Positions 37,201 to 44,177 of a DNA stretch of 64,000 bases are shown in pieces (the stretch's first letter is position 1; each line of letters opens with the position of its first letter). Position numbers and translations under genes: made by a program. Source of the DNA: Pasteurella sp049941595 (GTDB taxonomy: Bacteria; Pseudomonadota; Gammaproteobacteria; Enterobacterales; Pasteurellaceae); NCBI GenBank assembly GCA_049941595.1, contig JBNFNA010000008.1, positions 62,001-126,000 on the forward strand. Reading direction: 5' to 3'. Below the pieces are notes generated by a model, which saw only the letters and a list, made by a program, of their open reading frames with translations, ran no database searches and was not told the DNA's origin.

Positions 37201-40200
37201 CCGTCACTTTACCTGTAATTTTGACATCAGTGACAGAAGATGAGTCGATCTTATTCTCATCACTTACTTTTAACGTGATTTGTGGCATTGGTGCAAAAGT
37301 ATCAACGCTATAATCTACGATTGTTTTACCTGAACCTCGGTTACCAAGAATATCTGCTCCTGATACTTCCGCATTAATCTGGTGTGTACCTTGTAATTCA
37401 GTCAACTCACTTGCTGGGAGTGAAAGTGACCAAGTTTTAGTATTAAGATCAATCTCTGCACGATAGAATTTTTTGTTGATCGTAAGCATTACGAACAATG
37501 TGTCTGTATTAATATCGGTTTCATCAAATGTTAATGAGCCCGAAAGCACCATTGGCTTTTTAGAATCCACATAGTTAATTGTATTTCCCGCATTAATTGG
37601 ATTGATTGTAATACCTAACTCAGCAGGTGCCTCATCATAAGAATATTTTCTTGGTAAAGATGGTGTTCCTTCCGCCGAAGTGATAGTCACTGTGCTACCA
37701 TCATCTTTTTGAAGCGTTGCGATTACTTTGATTTCTTTGTCAACAGCATTTCTCAAGACATCTTGTTTAACCCAAGTGCTAAAATTGCGACTCCAAGGAC
37801 CATCAAATTTAAATGGATTACTTGTCCAACTTCCAATTTGTAATTTGAGGTTTACAAGCTCATAACCCGGAACATTTTCTCGCATAGAGCCAGTAATTTG
37901 TACAGTGCTCCATTTAGCCTCATTGCTACTAATCACCCCATCAGCTGTAACTGGATTGATTACAAAGAATACATCCGGTTTGTTGTTTGGATCTTCTTGA
38001 ACGAATAATTTACGGCTTGCTTCATCAGCTTTTGAAGTATTGCCCGCATCATCGGTCGCAGTGTAGTTCGCTTTAACAACAGCAGTGCCTGTACCGAGAG
38101 ATTTGATCTCCGCACCTTTAAAATCAACACTGAATTTGCCATCGACAACCTTCGTTGTTAGGTCGATCCATTTTGTGCCGATACAAGTTGCACAGCCACA
38201 AGAAATACGGATTTCTTGACCATCAATACTGTTTTCAACATTACCTGTGATTCTGACATCGCCGGTAGCTTCGTCGATGCTTAAAATATCGTCGCCGGCA
38301 ATTTTGTCGATAGTGATAACTGGCTTATCGATATCTAAATCAACTTTGTAATCGTGTTGGCTTGTTTTGCTTGCTTTATTGCCATAGTTATCTTCAACAG
38401 AAACTGTTGCACTAAATTGTTTTTCACCAGTGTTTTTGGCTAACACATTCGCAGGAACAGTTAATGTCCAAGTTTTGTCAGCTTCATTCACAACAGCCTG
38501 CTTAGTAGAACCATCTTCAAAAGTCAGTTCGACTTTAACAGATCCTGTTTTAACCATATCTGCAAAGGTAATTCGGCCGTTTAATGTGACATTACCAAAA
38601 GACTCTGCTTTATTGATGATGTTATCGGTGGTTACTTTATCAATGGTAATTTCAGGTTCAGCTAACTTATTTTGTACATCGTAGCTGTGAGCTTTTATGG
38701 TATCAAGGCTATTTTTTGCCACATCGTTTGTTTCTAATTTAGCACTGATCGTACGGTGGTTTACAAGTGCGACTGTGTTAACTTCAACATTAAATTGAAG
38801 CTCATTATTGCTTGACACTAAATTCCCAACAAATTTTGCGTCACCCACTGTTAACGTGATTTTATCGCCCGCTTTAGCATTTGCAGTTGCAGACTCATTG
38901 GTTACTGTTCCTGACACCATAATGGCGCTTTCATTAGATTCGATAGCATTGATGACGTTATCTGTTGTAATTGGATTAATCTCAATTTTAGGTGCGTCTA
39001 ATTGCGTATCCACTTGATAAGTGCGGTCAATATTTTGCGAGTTTTTATTGCCTGCATTGTCCGTTAATTCAACTTCTAAACGAATGGATTGCAGACCTTC
39101 ATTGCTTGCTAGTTTGCTACCTCCAACAGTAGCTTCCCAGCCATTTGCAGTTAATGTAGCAGGGATCTTCTCACTGCCAATCACAACAAATGCTTTAACA
39201 TTTTCAAGTTTCACATCTGCGGGCAGAGTTAAATCACCTGATAATTTTTGTTCTGTTTTGCTTGCAGATAAGTTCACTACATCATTGTCAGCAATTGGGT
39301 TAATTGTCACTGTTGCAACAGGCAATTCCGCATCATAAGAGTAAGGACGCTCTGCATTGGTTTGACCTAACGTATGGCTACTGTTCACTTTAGCATTTAC
39401 GATAACTTTGTCGCCATTAGCAAATGCGTTTCCGTCAATTTCTGCATTGAAACGAGTATTGTTGTCTGATAGGGTAGCAGGATAGGTTTTGCCGTTAACG
39501 ACAACTTCAACTGTTGCCGTCGCAATATCGCGATCTGCGGTCAGCGTTCCTGAAACTGTCAGTTTTTTCGCCGCACTTTCAGCATTAATCACATCATTAG
39601 TGGCGATGGTATCGATATTTACCGTAACTTCTGTTGGGGTTTCTAGTTTGTAAGTGCGGTCGATATTCTGAGAGTTTTTATTGCCCGCATTGTCGGTTAA
39701 CTCAACTTCTAAACGAATTGATTTTTCACCTTCATTATGTGCCAGTTTGCTGCCAGCAACAGCTACCTCCCAACCATTTGCAGTTAGGGTTACAGGGATT
39801 TTTTCATCGCCAATCACAACAAACGCTTTGATATTTTCACGTGGCACATCAGCCGAAACGGTTAAGTTGCCTGATAATTTTTGTTCTGTGCGGCTTGCTT
39901 CTAAATTCACCACATCATTGTCAGCGATTGGGTTAATTGTCATTGTTGCTACTGGCAATATATCATCATAAGCGTAAGAACGTTCAACATTGGCTTTGCC
40001 TAATGCATTGCCACTATTTACCGTTGCATTTACAACAACTTTGTCACCATTTGCAAATTCTTGACCATCAACCTCGGCAGTAAAACGAGCTTTATCTTCA
40101 GATAACGTCGCAGGGTAAGATTTACCATTAACAAGCACTTCAACAGTTGCAGTGTTAATCGCTTTGTCAGCGGTAAGTGAACCTGAAATTGTCAGTTTTT

Positions 40201-40696
40201 TCGCCGCGCTTTCAGCATTAATTACGTCATTATTTGCAATCACATCGATATGTACTTCAGCTTTTGTTGGCGACTCTACCGCAGATGACAGATTACGAAT
40301 AACTGGGCTGTTATCGATTTGAGTCGGTGCGGTTGTATAGCTAGCTGCTTGCATAGGCACTTCCGATGCAAGCATTGTTGTTTTGAACTCAGTTGGGGAA
40401 ATTAAACTTTCTGCAGTTGAAAAATCATTATCAAGATCAAAATGATTTTTGCTACGCGCAGCGCTAGCAACAGAGTAATTTTTGATAATAATTTTAGGTT
40501 TTGCTTGTTGGCTGTTCGCATAAATGAACAAATCTTTTGCATTTACTACATTTGTGGTTGCGATAATATTTCCATTTGCATCAAATAATGTGTATTGGGT
40601 ATTTGGTTGAGCTTGCAAAACGAGCGGATCATTTGACGTTAATTTAAGCTGTTTTGTTTCCCCATTATTGGTGATATGCAAAATGTAATTTCCCAT
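34256..40696 (-). CDS. Giant secreted Ig-like/serralysin metalloprotease/RTX fusion protein
   Basis: The protein has 2146 residues, roughly 225-230 kDa. Residues 1-75 form a small beta domain like the N-termini of Ig-rich type I secreted adhesins. About 143-1560 holds 13 Ig-like domains, each opening with a variant of INPIxxDxVIN and SGxL. Residues 1565-1830 resemble a serralysin-type (M10) zinc protease, with HEISHTLQMKH at 1733-1743 (ligands His1733, His1737, His1743; base Glu1734), Met-turn TMSYN at Met1765 and the downstream YDLAFLHYRFGVN helix. Glycine-rich calcium-binding RTX nonapeptides (GGAGND, GGNGDD, GGKGND) lie at about 1905-1975 and 2030-2062. The C-terminus lacks a signal peptidase site and looks like a type I secretion signal. 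There is no N-terminal Sec signal, and no transporter gene lies nearby. It may be related to the large RTX exoproteins described from Rodentibacter (Pasteurella pneumotropica/pneumotropicus), from memory and unverified. Confidence 0.85.
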   Translation of the reverse strand: MGNYILHITNNGETKQLKLTSNDPLVLQAQPNTQYTLFDANGNIIATTNVVNAKDLFIYANSQQAKPKIIIKNYSVASAARSKNHFDLDNDFSTAESLISPTEFKTTMLASEVPMQAASYTTAPTQIDNSPVIRNLSSAVESPTKAEVHIDVIANNDVINAESAAKKLTISGSLTADKAINTATVEVLVNGKSYPATLSEDKARFTAEVDGQEFANGDKVVVNATVNSGNALGKANVERSYAYDDILPVATMTINPIADNDVVNLEASRTEQKLSGNLTVSADVPRENIKAFVVIGDEKIPVTLTANGWEVAVAGSKLAHNEGEKSIRLEVELTDNAGNKNSQNIDRTYKLETPTEVTVNIDTIATNDVINAESAAKKLTVSGTLTADRDIATATVEVVVNGKTYPATLSDNNTRFNAEIDGNAFANGDKVIVNAKVNSSHTLGQTNAERPYSYDAELPVATVTINPIADNDVVNLSASKTEQKLSGDLTLPADVKLENVKAFVVIGSEKIPATLTANGWEATVGGSKLASNEGLQSIRLEVELTDNAGNKNSQNIDRTYQVDTQLDAPKIEINPITTDNVINAIESNESAIMVSGTVTNESATANAKAGDKITLTVGDAKFVGNLVSSNNELQFNVEVNTVALVNHRTISAKLETNDVAKNSLDTIKAHSYDVQNKLAEPEITIDKVTTDNIINKAESFGNVTLNGRITFADMVKTGSVKVELTFEDGSTKQAVVNEADKTWTLTVPANVLAKNTGEKQFSATVSVEDNYGNKASKTSQHDYKVDLDIDKPVITIDKIAGDDILSIDEATGDVRITGNVENSIDGQEIRISCGCATCIGTKWIDLTTKVVDGKFSVDFKGAEIKSLGTGTAVVKANYTATDDAGNTSKADEASRKLFVQEDPNNKPDVFFVINPVTADGVISSNEAKWSTVQITGSMRENVPGYELVNLKLQIGSWTSNPFKFDGPWSRNFSTWVKQDVLRNAVDKEIKVIATLQKDDGSTVTITSAEGTPSLPRKYSYDEAPAELGITINPINAGNTINYVDSKKPMVLSGSLTFDETDINTDTLFVMLTINKKFYRAEIDLNTKTWSLSLPASELTELQGTHQINAEVSGADILGNRGSGKTIVDYSVDTFAPMPQITLKVSDENKIDSSSVTDVKITGKVTGDFTAGEKVTVFINGKEKEAVIQDNGEFSLTTNAKELLSTQPLSISATYSTSDAAGNIGTATTNQPYSIAKGDINIELAPITSDDFINVTEAKNAVKISGKISGSDAQPNTEVTLTINGTPTKVTVDANLSFNTTLEIDVLKSDTDYTIEASVTGNNESSAQTTRVYDIAADAVAKIDINSIDDDFVVNPAQTTRITGTVEFEGMYAKGKNAEFLRTVNVKIGDKTYTAGFNGKEKSFFVDIPNDELHTLNGQAITIDFKDLATNKPNAVAYDIAKNANGTYNIGTHHNVTPEIKTLTLESKAIKQNEDKTYSIHKPEKEMSVIKGTVSGVAKTDDTIEVTIGEHSYTTKVLADNTFNISVETAHLLKNGNKNVVATLKTQDITGKDISVSDVEYYAAPNLVSSAFVSQHRAVNSGDRKIDHTKADYNFAYFIAGIDQGGPSGFHGNTPIGGKTEPLVVKYSFIDPEDARSLSYRPQSTNNVNTNTYEAYPERYKDFIRKVYDTISEYTNIRFEESLQPLRMGEGTRFYKGELINGMQWSSAFAWNGGDVVWGKHWYGDNFMVYTAFHEISHTLQMKHSENSGKPVPGYETEASAEFATMSYNYNSFIDYRNLRVYDLAFLHYRFGVNKEKRTGDDIYGFRDYNATQADGALYIWDGAGVDTFDASNEKMGVNVNLTPGSWIYRGTELSKYLIVKDKTTYTRQEYFGIEKDATVYGTFDNRQGSHTKEISNYTKDQGFIGYGTQIENLIGSEYDDVLTGNNAANNISGGAGNDIIKGGNGDDYLDGGKGNDELFGEQGDDTYLIDSLDDKIVELGDRFGGEDTVISPIDYVLPENVENLTLIGVTAKTATGNELNNTLTANNVGNTLNGLAGDDRLVGGLGTDTLTGGDGKDTFVFKTALNGNVDEIVDFTVGEDIIALSRDIFTSLGKGMDNLGDFINYDATSGELSYDSDGKGIADPIHFATLKPNLNLTIDETNFQIV
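39000..40260 (-). repeat. Tandem duplication of an Ig-domain pair inside the giant gene
   Basis: Two copies of about 633 bp (211 codons), joined near 39627, encode Ig domains 1+2 and 3+4. They share long near-identical stretches such as NDVINAESAAKKLT, INPIADNDVVNL, NGWE and ELTDNAGNKNSQNIDRTY. Each copy carries an uptake sequence at the same codons, near 39016 and 39653. The remaining nine domains are much more diverged, so this duplication is recent. Confidence 0.85.
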
Positions 40697-41065
40697 TGAG
40701 ATTCCTAGTACTGACGAGAGTTGAACGAATAATAATCGCGCAAATATACTTCAAAATGGAATAAAAGAAAAGCCTTATAAATAAACAAATTGGCAATTAA
40801 TGCAATAAATATTTTTTGTTAAATTATTATGGTTTTATTTTATTATTTATCAATATGTTATGTTTTACTGTAACGTTTCTTTAATAATTTATTTTTATTT
40901 GGAGTTTTGTGAATTTTTATGTTGAAATAGAATAAGTAAATAAAGTTAAATTTATGTGGTTTTATTTTGTTTTTGTGAAAAAAAAAGAAAAAAGTGCAGT
41001 ATGTTTTTTATTTATTTAGAAAATATCTAAAAGAACATACCGCACTTTTGAGTTTGATAGGTGAA
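40697..41065. other. AT-rich gene-free region upstream of the giant gene
   Basis: This is 369 bp with no credible gene. It should hold the promoter of the giant gene (minus strand), and the AGGAAT ribosome site lies just before its ATG. No confident -10/-35 or known operator was picked out because the stretch is very T/A rich. The right end holds the modD terminator. Confidence 0.6.
40985..41050 (-). terminator. Uptake-sequence hairpin terminator after modD
   Basis: On the minus strand AAAAGTGCGGTATGTTC pairs with a near-identical inverted copy (AACATACTGCACTTTT) across a 22-base AT-rich loop. T-rich sequence follows. One arm is an exact uptake sequence and the other has one change (GCA for GCG). 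Confidence 0.75.
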
Positions 41066-41911
41066 TTAGCGTTTATTGATTATAACTTTGATGTCTTCTG
41101 GTTGTGCGTAATAAGGTGCTGAAGTGATGAAAAGTTGAACGCCTGACTTCGCATATTCAGCGACATTATTCTTATTCACCCCACCTGCAACAGACAAAGT
41201 AATCGCTTTTTTTGATTCTGAGAGTAAATTTAACGCCTGCTTAACTTGCTCAGGGCTAAATTTATCAAGCTGAATAATATCTGGCTCTGCGCTTAACATT
41301 TGTTCAAATTGAGTCAAATTATCCGCTTCCAATGTGATTTTATTTTCAGGTGCTTCTGCTCTGAGTTTAGTCACAATCGCTTGCCAGCCTTCAGGTTGAT
41401 CAAGCAAGTTGCGATGATTGGTAAAAACCAAGAGGGTTTCACTAATGCCTTGGCGATGAATATGCCCACCAGCCGCTAATACGGCATTAGTGGCTAATTT
41501 TCTGGTATTGGGAATACTTTTACGTGTACAAGCGACAACCGCTTTGGGATTGATGGCTTTTGCATTCGCAATCATCTCGGCGGTATATTGTGCCACGCCA
41601 CAAGACCATTCCAACACGAGTTGCACTACTTTCCACGCTTGATGCAGTTTATCTGCATTGGCTTCTGCGCTAATAAGTATGGTTCCAGCTTCAACAGTTT
41701 GCCCTTCACGCACATAAACTTGTGGCTCAATCTCGAGTTTTTTTAGTAATTTTTCCGCGATGCTAATGCCTGCCACGATCCCCGCATTTTTACGTTTAAA
41801 GAGTATTTGTGCAGGCACATCTTCTAGGCCTAATGCGTGGGTGGTGAGATCGCCACGATAAATGTCTTCTAATAAAAAATCATCGAGTTCTTTGTCTGAA
41901 AAGTAAATCAT
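41066..41911 (-). CDS. modD: ModD, NadC-like protein of the molybdate/tungstate locus
   Basis: The protein has 281 residues, of quinolinate phosphoribosyltransferase fold, with EDIYRGDLTTHAL, a lipoyl-like N-terminal domain (GISIAEKLLKK..VREGQTVEAG), CTRKSIPNTRKLATNAVLAAGGHIHR and LSVAGGVNKNN. The HRQGISE and TRKSIPNTR blocks distinguish ModD from biosynthetic NadC, as does its place after a mod ABC operon. Its true reaction is not established. It starts 12 bases after modC and is the last gene of the operon. Confidence 0.85.
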   Translation of the reverse strand: MIYFSDKELDDFLLEDIYRGDLTTHALGLEDVPAQILFKRKNAGIVAGISIAEKLLKKLEIEPQVYVREGQTVEAGTILISAEANADKLHQAWKVVQLVLEWSCGVAQYTAEMIANAKAINPKAVVACTRKSIPNTRKLATNAVLAAGGHIHRQGISETLLVFTNHRNLLDQPEGWQAIVTKLRAEAPENKITLEADNLTQFEQMLSAEPDIIQLDKFSPEQVKQALNLLSESKKAITLSVAGGVNKNNVAEYAKSGVQLFITSAPYYAQPEDIKVIINKR

Positions 41912-41923
41912 AGTGAATTCCTG

Positions 41924-42523
41924 TTAAATAAGTTTGCCTTGAGCCAGTCGAATTTGACGATGTGCAAGATAATCAGCCTCTTTCGGCTCGTGAGTCACTA
42001 ATAAGGTTGTGATGTGAAATTCTTCAATCAGGTTTTTTAATATCGCCCAAATATGTTGTTTAGTGTCCCAATCTAGTGAAGAAAAAGGCTCATCAAGTAA
42101 CAACAAATGGGGTGGATTAATTAACACGCGAGCCAATGCTGCCCGTTGTTGCTCACCACCCGATAGTTGGTGCGGATAACGATCAATCAGATGATCAATT
42201 TTAAGTTTGGCAAGCAAGGTGATTTGTTCTGCACGAAGTGCGGTCGGTTTTGCCAAAGTTAAATTCCCCGCAATAGTTTTGTGTGGGAAAAGATATAACC
42301 GCTGATTTAAGTAACGGCAATTGCGTTGCCAAGGTGGTAAATTATCTATAATTTGCTGTGCGAGTGTGATTTGCCCTTGATAATCAATGTAGCCAGCAAT
42401 GGTGTTGAGCAAGGTGGTTTTCCCACTGCCAGATTGCCCCACAACCGCCAGACATTCTCCTGAACTGACTTGTAAATCCACCTCTTTTAAAATGCCTGCG
42501 TTTAGGTTTCTAATCTCTAACAT
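41924..42523 (-). CDS. modC: ModC-like ABC ATPase, short form
   Basis: The protein has 199 residues. The Walker A motif GQSGSGKT, signature LSGGEQQRAALARVL, Walker B LLLLDEPFSSLDW and H-loop VTHEP are present. It ends right after the nucleotide-binding domain, without the Mop/TOBE domain of E. coli ModC (352 residues), so it cannot bind molybdate itself through that domain. It lies 1 base from modB and is presumed to energise ModB. Confidence 0.85.
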   Translation of the reverse strand: MLEIRNLNAGILKEVDLQVSSGECLAVVGQSGSGKTTLLNTIAGYIDYQGQITLAQQIIDNLPPWQRNCRYLNQRLYLFPHKTIAGNLTLAKPTALRAEQITLLAKLKIDHLIDRYPHQLSGGEQQRAALARVLINPPHLLLLDEPFSSLDWDTKQHIWAILKNLIEEFHITTLLVTHEPKEADYLAHRQIRLAQGKLI

Positions 42524-42524
42524 C

Positions 42525-43322
42525 TTAAATATTCCGATTAATTGTGCGCAATAACATCAGTAAACAAGCTGAAATAAACAACAGCCATAACGAAGCACCC
42601 ACAGCAATTTCGAAATCACCACTGGCAATGTTTAAATAAACTGCCATTGGTAAGGTTTCAGTTTTAAATCTTGTAGCACCAGCTAGCATTAAAGTTGCCC
42701 CAAACTCCCCGATTGCCCGTGACCAAGCCAGAATCGCGCCGCAGAGTAACGGCTTCCAACACATTGGTAATTCGATTTTGATGAGTGTTTGTAATGGCGA
42801 TAAACCTAAATTATAAGCAGCCAAGCGATAACCCGCATCCAAACTGGAAAATGTACCGCGTGCATTTCGCATCATAATTGAACTGGCAATATAGGTTTGT
42901 GCGATCACAATACCAATAGGGCTAAAAATCCATTGGCTAATAAAAGGGACGATTTTGCTGACAATGCCTTGCGAGTTAAACAGTAATAACAGGCTTAATC
43001 CTGTGACTAACGGCGGCAGCACCATTGGCAAATCTAGCACGGTATCAATAAACTTTTGAAAAGGCAACCGCACTTGGCTCATTACCCAAGCAGATGGAAT
43101 AGAAATACAGAGGGCTAAAATCAACGAAAGCAAGGACGTGACTAATGACATTAGCAAGGCAAAATGTAATTCGGGATCAGCCAGCACGATCCCGAAAAAA
43201 GTCGTATTGAGTTGTGCGATCAAAGAAAGCACTGATCCAACCACAACAAGCAATAAAATGCTCAGCGGGATCAATGCTAATTTTAAGCTAACACTTTTAC
43301 TTAATAGGTAAGAAGCCTTCAT
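42525..43322 (-). CDS. modB: ModB-like molybdate/tungstate permease
   Basis: The protein has about 265 residues and six helices. The EAA-type loop region reads AGYRLAAYNLGLSPLQTLIKIELPMCWKPLLCG, then AWSRAIGEFGATLMLAGATRFKTETLPMAVYLN, which is typical of ModB. I chose ATG 43322, which overlaps the modA end by 26 bases. A start further upstream would lie deep in modA. It works with ModA and ModC. Confidence 0.87.
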   Translation of the reverse strand: MKASYLLSKSVSLKLALIPLSILLLVVVGSVLSLIAQLNTTFFGIVLADPELHFALLMSLVTSLLSLILALCISIPSAWVMSQVRLPFQKFIDTVLDLPMVLPPLVTGLSLLLLFNSQGIVSKIVPFISQWIFSPIGIVIAQTYIASSIMMRNARGTFSSLDAGYRLAAYNLGLSPLQTLIKIELPMCWKPLLCGAILAWSRAIGEFGATLMLAGATRFKTETLPMAVYLNIASGDFEIAVGASLWLLFISACLLMLLRTINRNI

Positions 43323-44034
43323 CGGTAAAATAAGCGATGCCTTGTTCAGATTTGAAAAGATCGAGCAATTGTTTTGCTTCTTTCGGGTTTTTACTGGAAG
43401 AGAGTAGTGCAATGGTCACTTTTTCTTCTGGCGTACCAGCGGGATTTGGCAATAAATCCACTTTATCACGTACTTTCCAAGCACCTGAACGCCCAACAAC
43501 CGCCCCATCCACATCACCATTTAATAAATACAACATCAGCTGTTTCACTGTGGCAGCTTTGACTACCACTTTGTCATTTAATTCTTTTTGATAGCCCGAC
43601 AACTCGAGAATTTTCTCTGCGCCTTTACCGAGCGCCATCGCTTTGCTATCGCCAATACCTAAACGTAAATTACTTTCTGCTAAGGCTTTGAAAGAATCAA
43701 TGCCTGCACTTTTATCTTTACGCACAGCCATTACAGGAATGTGTAAAACTAATGGTGCAGATTCTTGCACTTCGCCTGTTTTTTCTAGTTTTTCAACGTA
43801 ATCACTTGATCCCGGTAGATATAAATCCCCTGTTTTCACCGTATTGTAACGTGCTAATAATTGCCCTGAACCGCCATATTCAACGGTAACTTTATGACCT
43901 GTTTCTTTTTCAAATTGTTTTACGATTTTTTCAACAGGATCTTTTAATCCTGCGCCTGCATATAAATACAGGTCATTGGCTTGTGCTGAAAAAGCCGTGG
44001 CAAGTAATGCGGAAAATGCAATCAATTTTTTCAT
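43297..44034 (-). CDS. modA: ModA-like periplasmic oxyanion-binding protein
   Basis: The protein has 245 residues. A signal peptide of about 19 residues ends FSAQA before NDLYLYAGAGL. The AGAGLKDP and YGGSGQLLARY segments (anion-binding Ser/Gly) and the region LNGDVDGAVVGRSGAW fit the molybdate/tungstate-binding ModA/WtpA group. Which oxyanion it prefers cannot be read from the sequence. It is first in the operon behind the palindromic operator at 44073-44104. Confidence 0.87.
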   Translation of the reverse strand: MKKLIAFSALLATAFSAQANDLYLYAGAGLKDPVEKIVKQFEKETGHKVTVEYGGSGQLLARYNTVKTGDLYLPGSSDYVEKLEKTGEVQESAPLVLHIPVMAVRKDKSAGIDSFKALAESNLRLGIGDSKAMALGKGAEKILELSGYQKELNDKVVVKAATVKQLMLYLLNGDVDGAVVGRSGAWKVRDKVDLLPNPAGTPEEKVTIALLSSSKNPKEAKQLLDLFKSEQGIAYFTDEGFLPIK

Positions 44035-44072
44035 AGGTTATCTCCTTAATTAAAAATAAGGTGAATATAACA

Positions 44073-44104
44073 CAATCATTATATATTTTGTAATATAATG
44101 ATTG
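44073..44104 (-). promoter_or_regulatory. ModE-like operator upstream of modA
   Basis: A perfect 12-bp inverted repeat, CAATCATTATAT / ATATAATGATTG, has an 8-base spacer. It starts 39 bases upstream of the modA ATG. The TATAT...ATATA core and spacing resemble ModE boxes of molybdate operons. It may overlap the -10 region. Confidence 0.7.
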
Positions 44105-44137
44105 AGAAGTGATTGAATAAAGGGCATTTTAAGGAAA

Positions 44138-44166
44138 TAAAAAAGCGCCAATTAGGCGCTCTTTTT
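44138..44166. terminator. Terminator after glyS
   Basis: The stem AAAGCGCC / GGCGCT with loop AATTA has a T run on the minus strand, downstream of glyS. The plus strand also has T. Confidence 0.85.
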
Positions 44167-44177
44167 GTTTTTTAGGT

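Noticed and set aside
42525..43412. Longer ModB start at 43412
   Set aside because: It would overlap modA by more than 110 bases and add a non-family hydrophilic N-terminus.
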